From Pseudotamlana agarivorans (GTDB taxonomy: Bacteria; Bacteroidota; Bacteroidia; Flavobacteriales; Flavobacteriaceae): 64,000 bases of DNA. The DNA lies in assembly GCF_018860245.1 (NCBI RefSeq), contig NZ_JAHKPD010000011.1:248001-312000 (forward strand), read 5' to 3'. The translations under genes were made by a program, and so were the position numbers. Positions 8,377-16,459 of this stretch are shown here, piece by piece. How positions within the stretch are numbered: position 1 is the first letter of the stretch; every line of letters starts with the position of its first letter. The notes beneath the pieces are model-generated. The model made no database searches and was not told where the DNA came from. It saw nothing but the letters and a program-made list of their open reading frames with translations.

Positions 8377-9630
8377 ATGTTAGATAACAACCAATTATTA
8401 CGTTTTACAACAGCAGGAAGTGTAGATGATGGAAAAAGTACTTTAATCGGCCGATTATTATACGATTCTAAATCTATATTCGAAGACCAACTAGAATCTA
8501 TTGAAAACACAAGTAAAAAGAAAGGCCATGACGGTGTTGATTTAGCCTTGTTTACCGATGGATTACGTGATGAACGCGAGCAAGGCATCACCATTGATGT
8601 GGCCTACCGCTATTTTACAACCCCAAAGCGTAAATTTATTATAGCCGACACCCCTGGTCATATTCAATACACCAGAAATATGGTTACTGGAGCTTCTACT
8701 GCCAATGTAGCTACAATTTTAATAGATGCCCGTCACGGGGTAATTGAGCAAACCAAACGTCACGCTTTTATCGCCTCTTTACTTCAAATTCCTCATGTTA
8801 TTGTTTGTATTAACAAAATGGATTTAGTCGATTTTTCTGAAGAGGTATTTAATGATATCGTTTCTCAATTTGAAGAAGTTGCCTCTAAATTACTGATCAA
8901 GGATGTGCGTTTTATTCCTATGAGTGCCCTTTTAGGGGACAATGTCGTGAATAGATCAGATAACATGCCTTGGTATCAAGGGGCGCCTATGCTACATATT
9001 TTAGAAACCATGCACATTAGTAGCGATATTAATAAAGTCGATGGCCGTTTCCCAGTTCAAACCGTTTTAAGACCGCAAAGTGCTACCTTTAGGGACTATA
9101 GAGGTTACGCCGGTAGAATTTCTAGTGGTATTTTTAGACCTGGAGATGAAGTTACCATCATGCCATCTGGTTTTAATTCAAAAATAAAATCAATTGATAC
9201 CCTTGAAGGCTCTTTAGAGGAAGCCTTTGCTCCCATGTCAGTTTCTATAACTTTAGAAGATGATATTGATATCAGTCGTGGGGATATGATTGTACGCTCT
9301 AATAATAAACCTGAAGCTTCACAGGATATCGAAGTGATGTTATGCTGGTTAAATAATGATACCGCAAAACCTAGAGCGAAATACAGTATTCGTCATACCT
9401 CAAACGATCAAAAAGCCATGATTAAAGAGGTGATTTATAAAATTGACATTGAATCTTTAGGGCGCATTACCGATGATAGTGAACTTAAAATGAATGACAT
9501 TTCAAAAGTAAAAATTAGAACGACAAAACCGCTTATGGTTGATTCGTATCGTGAAAACAGAACAACAGGAAGTTTAATCTTAGTAGATGATACTACTAAT
9601 GAAACTGTTGCGGCAGGAATGATTATTTAA
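8377..9630 (+). CDS. cysN: Sulfate adenylyltransferase large subunit (GTPase)
   Basis: CysN is the EF-Tu-like GTPase that drives APS formation by CysD. The G-domain motifs are intact: GSVDDGKSTLIGRL (G1), EREQGITIDVAYRYF (G2), ADTPGHIQYTRNM (G3), CINKMDLVDF (G4). Beta-barrel domains with FRDYRGYAGRI and SGIFRPGDEV follow. At 417 residues it is the short form with no fused APS kinase, consistent with the separate cysC. The pathway in this window stops at PAPS: no CysH or CysIJ is present, which favours use for sulfation. Confidence 0.97.
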   Translation: MLDNNQLLRFTTAGSVDDGKSTLIGRLLYDSKSIFEDQLESIENTSKKKGHDGVDLALFTDGLRDEREQGITIDVAYRYFTTPKRKFIIADTPGHIQYTRNMVTGASTANVATILIDARHGVIEQTKRHAFIASLLQIPHVIVCINKMDLVDFSEEVFNDIVSQFEEVASKLLIKDVRFIPMSALLGDNVVNRSDNMPWYQGAPMLHILETMHISSDINKVDGRFPVQTVLRPQSATFRDYRGYAGRISSGIFRPGDEVTIMPSGFNSKIKSIDTLEGSLEEAFAPMSVSITLEDDIDISRGDMIVRSNNKPEASQDIEVMLCWLNNDTAKPRAKYSIRHTSNDQKAMIKEVIYKIDIESLGRITDDSELKMNDISKVKIRTTKPLMVDSYRENRTTGSLILVDDTTNETVAAGMII

Positions 9631-9635
9631 TATAT

Positions 9636-10427
9636 ATGATGACAAACCTTACAGAATTAGCCATCAAAGCCGCTTTAAAAGCAGGGAAACGTATCATGGA
9701 AATTTATGATACCGAAGATTTTGACGTTAACTTTAAAAGTGACGATTCGCCTCTAACAAAGGCAGACGTCGCTTCACACCATATAATAGTTAAAGAACTA
9801 GAAAACCTTTCCTACCCGATTCTATCAGAAGAAGGACAACATCTTCCTTATGAAGACCGGAAAAACTGGAACCAATTGTGGATTGTTGACCCGATTGATG
9901 GGACTAAAGAATTTATCAAAAGAAATGGGGAGTTTACGGTAAATATTGCCTTTATAGACAACCAGATCCCTACCATTGGGGTGATTTATGTTCCAGCACA
10001 ACATATTTTATATTTCGCTAATGCGGAAATGGGTGCGTTTAAATTAAGTAATCCATCAGAAGATTTTTCTTTGGAACAGATCTTAGCCAACGCTGAAAAA
10101 ATGCCTTTAGATATCAAAAAAGAAAAATTCACCATAGTCGCTAGCCGATCACACCTGTCTCCAGAAACACAAGACTTCATCGATACCATGAAAGCCAAGC
10201 ATGGCGACGTAGAAACCATATCTAAAGGGAGTAGCCTCAAACTATGTATGGTGGCCGAAGGTGTTGCTGATTGCTATCCGCGTTTTGCCCCTACTATGGA
10301 ATGGGACACCGCCGCTGGAAATGCCATTTGCTTAGCAGCAGGATTTGATGTTATTGATCAAGGTACCGGAGAAAATATGAAGTATAACAGAAAAGAATTA
10401 TTGAATAACTGGTTTTTGGTGAAGTAA
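9636..10427 (+). CDS. cysQ: 3'(2'),5'-bisphosphate nucleotidase
   Basis: CysQ hydrolyses PAP, the by-product of PAPS-dependent sulfotransfer, to AMP, preventing product inhibition. The inositol-monophosphatase-fold metal motifs are present: LSEEGQH, WIVDPIDGTKEFIKRNGEFT, and C-terminal MEWDTAAGNAICLAAG. Length 263 is typical. It starts 5 bases after cysN and closes the sulfate-activation set. Two methionines in a row open the frame (9636, 9639); either could be used. Confidence 0.95.
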   Translation: MMTNLTELAIKAALKAGKRIMEIYDTEDFDVNFKSDDSPLTKADVASHHIIVKELENLSYPILSEEGQHLPYEDRKNWNQLWIVDPIDGTKEFIKRNGEFTVNIAFIDNQIPTIGVIYVPAQHILYFANAEMGAFKLSNPSEDFSLEQILANAEKMPLDIKKEKFTIVASRSHLSPETQDFIDTMKAKHGDVETISKGSSLKLCMVAEGVADCYPRFAPTMEWDTAAGNAICLAAGFDVIDQGTGENMKYNRKELLNNWFLVK

Positions 10428-10444
10428 AAGTTGAATGTCGTGAT

Positions 10445-10500
10445 GTCAGGTCGAGCCGGCCTGTCAGTAGACAGGCACAGTTGAGAACGAGTTTGTCAAG
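10445..10500. repeat. Degenerate member of the TCGAG inverted-repeat family
   Basis: TCGAGCC begins the segment and TTGAGAACGAG closes it, around a small perfect hairpin CCTGTC-AGTA-GACAGG (about 10460-10475). It directly precedes a complete copy of the family at 10517. Confidence 0.4.
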
Positions 10501-10516
10501 AGAAGCAGTAAAATAA

Positions 10517-10584
10517 CTTCTCGACTCCGCTCGAAGACCGTTACGCAGCATGAATTCAACCGGTGTTCGAGCGGAGTCGAGAAC
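10517..10584. repeat. Inverted-repeat element with 18-bp arms, copy A (after cysQ)
   Basis: The left arm TTCTCGACTCCGCTCGAA and right arm TTCGAGCGGAGTCGAGAA are exact reverse complements, separated by about 30 bases containing GACCGT and ACCGGTG. The same element recurs at 33793-33860 after wzc and, decayed, at 36624-36691 after dsbD. Positions at gene ends suggest a terminator or mRNA-stabilising hairpin. Confidence 0.7.
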
Positions 10585-10594
10585 AAGTCATAAA

Positions 10595-10629
<35 letters not shown>

Positions 10630-10660
10630 CGTCACCCTGAATTTATTTCAGGGTCTCATA
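10630..10660. repeat. Small palindrome (CCCTGAA...TTCAGGG)
   Basis: CCCTGAA-TTTA-TTTCAGGG can fold on itself. It belongs to the same loose family as the palindromes at 13820 and 14884 (GTCATGCTGAA...TTCAGCATCCCA). Confidence 0.6.
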
Positions 10661-10723
10661 ATCATACGGCAAGACTCGAACAAATCATAAAAACCAACAA
10701 AATTAAATTACAAATTAAACCTA

Positions 10724-11839
10724 ATGAAAAAAGTCGCATTTATAACAGGGGTAACAGGACAAGATGGTGCCTATCTTAGTGAATTCCTATTAAAAAAAGG
10801 TTATGAAGTACACGGATTAAAACGCCGCTCATCATTATTCAATACCGATAGAATCGATCACTTATACCAAGACCCGCATATCGAAAACCGTAATTTTATT
10901 TTACACTACGGCGATATGAACGACAGTACCAACCTTACGCGACTCATTCAGGAAATTCAGCCTGACGAAATTTATAACCTGGCCGCAATGAGTCACGTTC
11001 AAGTGTCTTTTGAAATGCCAGAATACACCGCTAACGCAGACGGTATTGGGACGCTACGACTACTGGAAGCCATCAGATTATTAGGTTTAGAGAACAAAAC
11101 TAGAATATATCAGGCTTCTACCTCCGAATTATACGGAAAAGTACAAGAGGTACCACAAAGCGAAACCACGCCGTTTTACCCACGTTCCCCTTATGCTGTC
11201 GCCAAAATGTATGCCTATTGGATCACGGTAAACTATCGTGAAGCTTATGGTATTTATGCTTGTAACGGTATATTATTTAATCACGAATCGCCAATTCGTG
11301 GGGAAACTTTTGTAACAAGAAAAATCACCCGCGCCACTTCTAGAATTGCCTTAGGTTTACAAGACAAATTATACTTAGGTAATCTGGATGCCAAACGTGA
11401 TTGGGGTCATGCCAAGGATTATGTGCGTATGATGTGGATGATCTTACAAGCTGATGAAGCTGAAGACTGGGTCATCGCCACAGGAAAAACAACCACGGTT
11501 AGAGATTTTGTACGCTTAAGTTTTGCAGAAGTTGGTGTGGAGTTAGAATTTAAAGGTGAAGGTGTTAATGAAAAAGCCTATGTAAGATCTTGTTCAAACC
11601 CAGAATATCAAATCGAAATAGGCAAAGAAGTCCTAGCTGTAGATCCAAGATATTTCAGACCAACAGAAGTCGAATTATTAATAGGAGACGCTAGCAAAGC
11701 CAATAAAAAATTAGGTTGGGAATGCCAATATGAATTAGCCGATCTAGTAAAAGACATGATGCAGAGTGATTTAAATTTAATGAAAAAAGATCAGTATTTA
11801 AAGGATGGGAATTATAGGACTTTGAATTATTATGAGTAA
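10724..11839 (+). CDS. gmd: GDP-mannose 4,6-dehydratase
   Basis: Gmd converts GDP-mannose to GDP-4-keto-6-deoxymannose, the first step to GDP-L-fucose. This 371-residue short-chain dehydrogenase shows the Rossmann start [18 protein letters not shown], the [11 protein letters not shown] segment and the YAVAK catalytic Tyr-Lys pair. [15 protein letters not shown] is the family signature. The second enzyme of the pathway (fcl) lies 950 bases downstream, separated by a four-helix-bundle gene and repeat arrays. Confidence 0.97.
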   Translation: MKKVAFITGVTGQDGAYLSEFLLKKGYEVHGLKRRSSLFNTDRIDHLYQDPHIENRNFILHYGDMNDSTNLTRLIQEIQPDEIYNLAAMSHVQVSFEMPEYTANADGIGTLRLLEAIRLLGLENKTRIYQASTSELYGKVQEVPQSETTPFYPRSPYAVAKMYAYWITVNYREAYGIYACNGILFNHESPIRGETFVTRKITRATSRIALGLQDKLYLGNLDAKRDWGHAKDYVRMMWMILQADEAEDWVIATGKTTTVRDFVRLSFAEVGVELEFKGEGVNEKAYVRSCSNPEYQIEIGKEVLAVDPRYFRPTEVELLIGDASKANKKLGWECQYELADLVKDMMQSDLNLMKKDQYLKDGNYRTLNYYE

Positions 11840-11852
11840 TAAAAAAAACCCT

Positions 11853-12145
11853 TGACTGCAAAAAAACCCTTGACCGTTGACCATTAACCGTTGACAAACA
11901 CAAAACAACTTTTGACCGTTGACTATTGACTCTTGACCAACGATTTCGTTTAACACTATGCGCGTTTGGAAAACATGATATAACCATTGACCTTTGACCC
12001 TTAGCCGTTGACAATCAGAAAAGAACTATTGACCGTTGACCATTGACTTTTGACCACAATTAAGTTTACGCTATGCGCGTTTGGGAAACATGGTATAACA
12101 GTTGACTTTCAAGAAACCCTTGACTCTTGACCCTTAGCCGTTGAC
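11853..12145. repeat. TTGAC-type heptamer-derived repeat region upstream of the four-helix-bundle gene
   Basis: Degenerate 7-base repeats in the TTGACCG/TTGACCA orientation are interrupted twice by a longer unit (CTATGCGCGTTTGG, then AACATG and ATAAC, near 11956 and 12072). A block AAACCCTTGAC...TTAGCCGTTGAC at 12114-12145 recurs with one mismatch at 12593-12624, on the other side of the next gene. The region fills the gap after gmd. Confidence 0.8.
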
Positions 12146-12147
12146 AT

Positions 12148-12197
12148 GTCAAAAGTCAACAGTCAACAGTCAACAGTCAAAGGTCAATAATCAACAG
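12148..12197. repeat. GTCAACA heptamer array directly upstream of the four-helix-bundle gene
   Basis: About seven units of GTCAACA/GTCAAAA/GTCAATA run up to 15 bases from the start codon. The orientation is opposite to the TTGAC array just before it, so the transcript could fold back on itself. Confidence 0.85.
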
Positions 12198-12211
12198 CCA
12201 AACAAAAAAAG

Positions 12212-12577
12212 ATGAGAAACTTTAGAACATGGGACATATATAACGACGGGATGCAATTCGTAAAGGAAATTTACCTTTTAACGAATGACTTACCGAAAGA
12301 AGAAGTTTATGGTTTAAGCTCTCAAATTAGAAGAGCAGCGGTGTCCATTGTAAATAATATTGCTGAAGGTGCTGCAAAATCGTCATCTAAAGATTTTCAT
12401 CGCTTTTTAGAAATGAGTTTAGGTTCCGCTTTTGAAGTCGAAACGCTTCTGAAAACTATACAGAACTTAAACTATTGTAATACAGATAAAACAAATCAAC
12501 TCATAGAAAAAGTTGAGAGTTTGGAAAAACGAATAAATGCGTTTATTCAAAAAATTAGGAAAGAAGATCTGAAATAA
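12212..12577 (+). CDS. Four-helix-bundle protein (23S rRNA intervening-sequence protein family)
   Basis: This 121-residue, entirely helical protein has the family pattern FRTWDIYNDGMQFVKEIY, IRRAAVSIVNNIAEGAAKSS, and FEVETLLKTIQNL. The family was first described from open frames inside intervening sequences of 23S rRNA genes, but here there is no rRNA. It splits gmd from fcl and is flanked on both sides by copies of the same heptamer-repeat region, including a 32-bp direct repeat (12114-12145 and 12593-12624). That looks like a later insertion. Its cellular function is unknown. Confidence 0.88.
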   Translation: MRNFRTWDIYNDGMQFVKEIYLLTNDLPKEEVYGLSSQIRRAAVSIVNNIAEGAAKSSSKDFHRFLEMSLGSAFEVETLLKTIQNLNYCNTDKTNQLIEKVESLEKRINAFIQKIRKEDLK

Positions 12578-12592
12578 CCATTGACTTAAAAA

Positions 12593-12624
12593 AAACCCTT
12601 GACTGTTGACCCTTAGCCGTTGAC
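12593..12624. repeat. Downstream copy of the 32-bp repeat flanking the four-helix-bundle gene
   Basis: It matches 12114-12145 at 31 of 32 bases (begins AAACCCTTGACTGTTGACCC). Confidence 0.85.
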
Positions 12625-12703
12625 TAGTTTAGGTGTAACGCTTGACGCGTTTGAATAAACACAAAATAACTACTAACACTTAAACGTACCCTGAACAAGT
12701 CAA

Positions 12704-12780
12704 GGGTCAAAAGCCAACAGTCAACAGTCAACAGTCAACAGTCAATAGTCAATAGTCAATGGTCAATGGTCAAAAGTAAA
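12704..12780. repeat. Eleven-unit heptamer array (CAGTCAA-like) running into the fcl start region
   Basis: Eleven consecutive 7-base units hold an exact period: CAGTCAA four times, TAGTCAA twice, TGGTCAA twice, with variant ends. The array stops 12 bases before the fcl start codon at 12793. Confidence 0.95.
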
Positions 12781-12792
12781 CATTTCAAAAAA

Positions 12793-13806
12793 ATGAACAA
12801 ATCATCTAGAATATACATAGCAGGCCACCGCGGAATGGTAGGTTCCGCTATTTGGCGACGTTTAGAGAAACTAGGCTATACCAACCTAATGGGAAAAACC
12901 AGTAAAGAACTTAATTTACGTAATCAACAAGCCGTAAACCAGTTTTTTGAAAGCGAAAAACCAGATGTAGTCATAGATGCAGCGGCTAAAGTGGGTGGTA
13001 TTCTAGCCAATAGCCAGCAACAATACGAATTTTTATTGCATAACATGCAAATACAAAACAACCTGATTGATGCGGCACACAACTATAATGTTATCAAATT
13101 CATCTTTTTAGGAAGTTCTTGTATCTATCCAAAACTTGCAGATCAACCGCTTAAAGAAGAATACCTACTAACCGGCCCTCTAGAACCTACCAACGATGGC
13201 TATGCCATAGCAAAAATATCAGGGATTCGTCTATGTAAAGCCATACGCGACCAGTACAACAAAGATTTCGTAAGCCTAATGCCAACAAATCTTTACGGTC
13301 CAAACGATAATTTCGACCTAAAATCCTCGCACGTTTTACCTGCCATGCTAAGAAAATTCCACGAAGCCAAAGGTCAAGAGCCAACTGTCAACAGTCAACA
13401 GTCAACAGTCAAAGGTCAAAAAGAGTCAACAGTCAAAGGTCAAGACAAAGCAGTAACTCTCTGGGGCTCCGGAACACCAATGCGTGAGTTTCTACATGTA
13501 GATGATATGGCACAGGCTGTAGTTCATGCCGTAAAGAACGTGTTACCTGAGTACCTATACAACGTAGGTACAGGTTCTGATGTCACAATCAAACAACTCG
13601 CCGAAACCATTCAAAAGGTGGTGGGCCACCAAGGCCAAATCATTTGGGATAGCAGCAAACCAGACGGCACCCCACGTAAACTCATGGACAGCTCGAAACT
13701 GAACCAACTGGGCTGGCAAGCCACCACATCACTAGAAGATGGTATCGCGAGTACCTACAAATGGTTTTTAGAAAATGTAGATAATTATAAAAAAGTAAAA
13801 TTATAA
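12793..13806 (+). CDS. fcl: GDP-L-fucose synthase with a repeat-encoded insertion
   Basis: Fcl (WcaG) epimerises and reduces GDP-4-keto-6-deoxymannose to GDP-L-fucose. Motifs are YIAGHRGMVGSAIW (NADP-binding), GSSCIYP, the catalytic YAIAK, and FLHVDDMAQA. The start at 12793 (MNKSSRIY) is preferred; an upstream ATG at 12766 lies inside the heptamer array. Residues about 191-217 (EPTVNSQQSTVKGQ, then KESTVKGQDKA) are encoded by the same heptamer repeats (13364-13444). They sit between FHEAK and VTLWGSG, where relatives have only a short loop. The tract is 11 heptamers plus 4 bases, 81 in all, so the frame is kept. The catalytic residues are intact, so function is likely retained. Confidence 0.95.
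   Translation: MNKSSRIYIAGHRGMVGSAIWRRLEKLGYTNLMGKTSKELNLRNQQAVNQFFESEKPDVVIDAAAKVGGILANSQQQYEFLLHNMQIQNNLIDAAHNYNVIKFIFLGSSCIYPKLADQPLKEEYLLTGPLEPTNDGYAIAKISGIRLCKAIRDQYNKDFVSLMPTNLYGPNDNFDLKSSHVLPAMLRKFHEAKGQEPTVNSQQSTVKGQKESTVKGQDKAVTLWGSGTPMREFLHVDDMAQAVVHAVKNVLPEYLYNVGTGSDVTIKQLAETIQKVVGHQGQIIWDSSKPDGTPRKLMDSSKLNQLGWQATTSLEDGIASTYKWFLENVDNYKKVKL
13364..13444. repeat. Heptamer array inside the fcl coding sequence
   Basis: Units AAGCCAA, AGGTCAA, GAGCCAA, CTGTCAA, three CAGTCAA, AGGTCAA, then AAAA plus GAGTCAA, CAGTCAA, AGGTCAA. Total 77 + 4 = 81 bases, a multiple of three. Confidence 0.92.
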
Positions 13807-13819
13807 CGAGTACACGTTT

Positions 13820-13849
13820 CGTCGTGCTGAACTCGTTTCAGCATCTCAC
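13820..13849. repeat. Small palindrome (GCTGAAC...TTCAGC), copy 1
   Basis: The core GCTGAA-CTCGT-TTCAGC sits within CGTCGTGCTGAACTCG...CATCTCA, just after fcl. A sister copy lies at 14884-14912. Confidence 0.7.
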
Positions 13850-13869
13850 AAAAGAGCACACCAATCATA

Positions 13870-13926
13870 AAACAAAAACAAGCAACTATCAATTATTCAC
13901 TTTTAACTATTAATTTTTAATTAAAA
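13870..13926. repeat. Direct repeat on the left of the KilA-N gene
   Basis: This roughly 57-bp segment (starts AAACAAAAACAAGCAACTA, ends AACTATTAATTTTTAATT plus AAAA) recurs with about six differences at 14822-14878. Confidence 0.8.
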
Positions 13927-13935
13927 TTAAGTGTC

Positions 13936-14811
13936 ATGTCTCCCAAATTAAAAGTTGACAATAAATTTATTTCAATAGCATCATTTGCTGAAAAGGATTA
14001 TATATGCCTAACCGATATGGTACGTGGAGAAGAAGGAAACGACCATATTCGAAATTGGATGCGCAATAGAAATACAATTGAATTTCTTGGAATTTGGGAA
14101 CAACTAAATAACCCTAGTTTTAAAGGTGTCGAATTCGACACCTTTAAAAATCAAGCAGGCTTAAATTCCTTTAATTTAACCCCTAAAAAATGGGTAGAAG
14201 CCACAGGAGCCATAGGTATCTTATCAAAAAGTGGTAGATATGGAGGCACTTATGCGCACAAAGATATAGCTTTCGAGTTCGGAGCATGGATAAGCCCAAT
14301 GTTTAAGCTCTTGCTAATCAAAGAATTTCAACGTCTTAAAGAAATTGAATCCAATCAGTATAATTTAGAATGGAATGTCAAAAGAGTACTTAGTAAAGTA
14401 AACTATCAAATACAAACAGAAGCAATTAAAGACCATATAATACCTCAAAGTAAAAAAAATATAGACCTCCGTTGGTTGGAATATGCAGAGGAAGCAGACT
14501 TATTAAACCTCGCTTTATTTAAATGTACAGCAAAGCAGTGGAAAGAGGCTAATCCCAATTTAGCTTTACATGGTAAAAACATGAGAGACTTTGCAAGTAT
14601 AAATGAACTAGCGGTACTATCAAATCTTGAGTCTTTAAATTCTGAATTTATAAAAAGTGGTATTGATAAAAAAATACGATATCAAAACCTAAATCGCATA
14701 GCGGAACAACAATTAGAGGTTTTAAACAAAATAAACATTATTAAATCCATTAAGAAAGAAAACAATACGACTTATCTTCGTGAGGACAATAATTTAAATA
14801 ATCAAGATTAA
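13936..14811 (+). CDS. KilA-N domain protein
   Basis: This 291-residue protein has the KilA-N DNA-binding domain over residues 1 to about 135: DYICLTDMVRGEEGNDHIRN, WMRNRNTIEFLGIWE, TPKKWVEATGAIGILSKSGR, YGGTYAHKDIAFEFGAWISP. KilA-N domains come from phage and large DNA viruses. The C-terminal half is helical and unrecognised (YQIQTEAIKDHIIPQ, HGKNMRDFASINELAVLSNL). It sits between two sugar-nucleotide genes, bracketed by a direct repeat of about 57 bp and by palindromes, which suggests an inserted accessory gene. A role in polysaccharide synthesis is not evident. Confidence 0.85.
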   Translation: MSPKLKVDNKFISIASFAEKDYICLTDMVRGEEGNDHIRNWMRNRNTIEFLGIWEQLNNPSFKGVEFDTFKNQAGLNSFNLTPKKWVEATGAIGILSKSGRYGGTYAHKDIAFEFGAWISPMFKLLLIKEFQRLKEIESNQYNLEWNVKRVLSKVNYQIQTEAIKDHIIPQSKKNIDLRWLEYAEEADLLNLALFKCTAKQWKEANPNLALHGKNMRDFASINELAVLSNLESLNSEFIKSGIDKKIRYQNLNRIAEQQLEVLNKINIIKSIKKENNTTYLREDNNLNNQD

Positions 14812-14821
14812 CTTTAACGTT

Positions 14822-14878
14822 AAACAAAAACAAGCGACTACAAATTATTAATTTTTAACTATTAATTTTTAATTGAAA
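14822..14878. repeat. Direct repeat on the right of the KilA-N gene
   Basis: This is the partner of 13870-13926 and starts AAACAAAAACAAGCGACTA. It lies 10 bases after the KilA-N stop codon. Confidence 0.8.
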
Positions 14879-14883
14879 ACGTA

Positions 14884-14912
14884 GCGTCATGCTGAACTCG
14901 ATTCAGCATCCC
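14884..14912. repeat. Small palindrome (GCTGAAC...TTCAGC), copy 2
   Basis: The core GCTGAA-CTCGA-TTCAGC sits within CGTCATGCTGAACTCG...CATCCCA. It is the sister of 13820-13849, and the two bracket the KilA-N module from outside the direct repeats. Confidence 0.75.
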
Positions 14913-14999
14913 AAATAAAACATCGCTTAAACAGTTCAACAATTAAACAAAGCAAAGCGTCCCGATTAAACAAATAAACAATTCAACGAATAAACAATA

Positions 15000-16442
15000 A
15001 TGGCCCAAGTAGAAGCAACCAATAACCAACAACCAGCAACCAACAACCAACAAAAAATAAAATCCATCTGCTGCATCGGCGCAGGCTACGTGGGCGGCCC
15101 AACCATGGCAGTCATGGCACAACGCAACCCTGATATCAAGGTAACCGTAGTTGATTTAAACAAACAACGTATTGCCGATTGGAACGATGCTGACCTATCA
15201 AAATTACCCATTTTTGAACCAGGGCTAGATCAAGTCGTTGAAGAAGCCAGAGGCCGTAACTTATTTTTTTCTACAGAAGTTGACCAAGCCATTCAAGAGG
15301 CAGAAATGATTTTCATATCAGTAAACACGCCAACCAAAACCTACGGAAAAGGAAAAGGTATGGCTGCCGACTTAAAATACATCGAACTTTGTGCCCGACA
15401 AATCGCCGAGGTAGCAACCACCGATAAAATCATTGTCGAAAAATCTACCCTACCGGTAAAAACCGCTCAGGCCATTAAAAGTATTTTAGACCATACCGGA
15501 AACGGGGTAAAGTTTCAAATTTTATCCAACCCAGAGTTTTTAGCTGAAGGGACCGCGATGACTGACCTTGCAAATCCAGATCGTGTACTTATTGGTGGTG
15601 AGCAAACGCTTGAAGGTAAAAAAGCCATTCAAGCTTTAGTCGATGTGTATGCGACTTGGGTAGCAAAATCGCAAATTTTAACAACCAACATTTGGTCTTC
15701 TGAGCTATCAAAACTCGTTGCCAATGCCTTTTTAGCACAACGTGTGTCCTCCATAAATGCTATTTCTGAGCTTTGCGAAGCTACCGAAGCTAATGTAGAA
15801 GAGGTGGCAAAAGCTATCGGAATGGATTCTCGTATTGGACCAAAATTCTTAAAAGCTTCTGTAGGCTTTGGTGGCTCTTGCTTTCAAAAAGATATTTTAA
15901 ACTTGGTTTACATCGCCAAATCTTTAGGCTTAAATCAAGTCGCTGATTACTGGGAGCAGGTCATCCTAATGAATAACCACCAACGTAATCGTTTTGCCAA
16001 TAACATCGTTTCTACCTTATACAATACCGTGTCAGGTAAAAAAATCGCCTTTTTAGGTTGGGCTTTTAAAAAAGACACCAACGACACCAGAGAATCAGCT
16101 GCCATTTATGTGGCGGACCGCCTGATGGACGAACGTGCGCAAATAACCGTGTACGATCCTAAAGTTACCGCTACACAAATGCAAGGGGATATCAATTACC
16201 TAAACACCCGTAGCGAAAGCGAAAACAAACAGTACCTAGAAACAGAAACCGACCCTTATAAAGCCCTAGAAGGTGCCCACGCCATTGCCGTGCTTACCGA
16301 ATGGGACGAATTTAAAACCTATAACTGGCAAACCATTTACAATAACATGAGCAAACCGGCTTTTGTTTTTGATGGCCGTAATGTGTTGGATAAGGTTGAA
16401 TTGGAAAAGATTGGGTTTATTGTGCAGAGTATTGGGAAGTAA
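15000..16442 (+). CDS. ugd: UDP-glucose 6-dehydrogenase (animal-like form)
   Basis: Ugd oxidises UDP-glucose to UDP-glucuronate using NAD. The 480-residue protein has [29 protein letters not shown], and the active-site segment [14 protein letters not shown] with the catalytic Cys, followed by [18 protein letters not shown]. The sequence style ([17 protein letters not shown]) resembles eukaryotic UGDH more than the common short bacterial type. Residues about 6-18 ([13 protein letters not shown]) are encoded by five tandem 7-base AACCAAC-like units (15017-15051) ahead of the Rossmann fold, an unusual low-complexity tail. Its product feeds the UDP-xylose synthase at 27824. Confidence 0.95.
   Translation: MAQVEATNNQQPATNNQQKIKSICCIGAGYVGGPTMAVMAQRNPDIKVTVVDLNKQRIADWNDADLSKLPIFEPGLDQVVEEARGRNLFFSTEVDQAIQEAEMIFISVNTPTKTYGKGKGMAADLKYIELCARQIAEVATTDKIIVEKSTLPVKTAQAIKSILDHTGNGVKFQILSNPEFLAEGTAMTDLANPDRVLIGGEQTLEGKKAIQALVDVYATWVAKSQILTTNIWSSELSKLVANAFLAQRVSSINAISELCEATEANVEEVAKAIGMDSRIGPKFLKASVGFGGSCFQKDILNLVYIAKSLGLNQVADYWEQVILMNNHQRNRFANNIVSTLYNTVSGKKIAFLGWAFKKDTNDTRESAAIYVADRLMDERAQITVYDPKVTATQMQGDINYLNTRSESENKQYLETETDPYKALEGAHAIAVLTEWDEFKTYNWQTIYNNMSKPAFVFDGRNVLDKVELEKIGFIVQSIGK
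15017..15051. repeat. AACCAAC heptamer repeat in the ugd N-terminal codons
   Basis: The units are AACCAAT, AACCAAC, AACCAGC, AACCAAC, AACCAAC: five perfect-period heptamers, 18 bases after the start codon. Confidence 0.93.
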
Positions 16443-16459
16443 TATTTCAAAAGATTAAA

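Noticed and set aside
11691-12014. Reverse-strand frame with repeats of the type MSTAKGQRSM
   Set aside because: It arises from heptamer repeats read on the opposite strand and overlaps the end of gmd; not a gene.
12212-12577. Four-helix-bundle gene as a sign of a 23S rRNA intervening sequence
   Set aside because: No rRNA sequence surrounds it; it lies between gmd and fcl.
12766-12792. Upstream ATG of fcl as the true start
   Set aside because: It lies within the heptamer array and adds nine residues not seen in the family; the ATG at 12793 gives the normal N-terminus.
12148-13444. Heptamer arrays as a possible CRISPR array
   Set aside because: The units are 7 bases with no spacers and no cas genes nearby; the tracts are simple tandem repeats.
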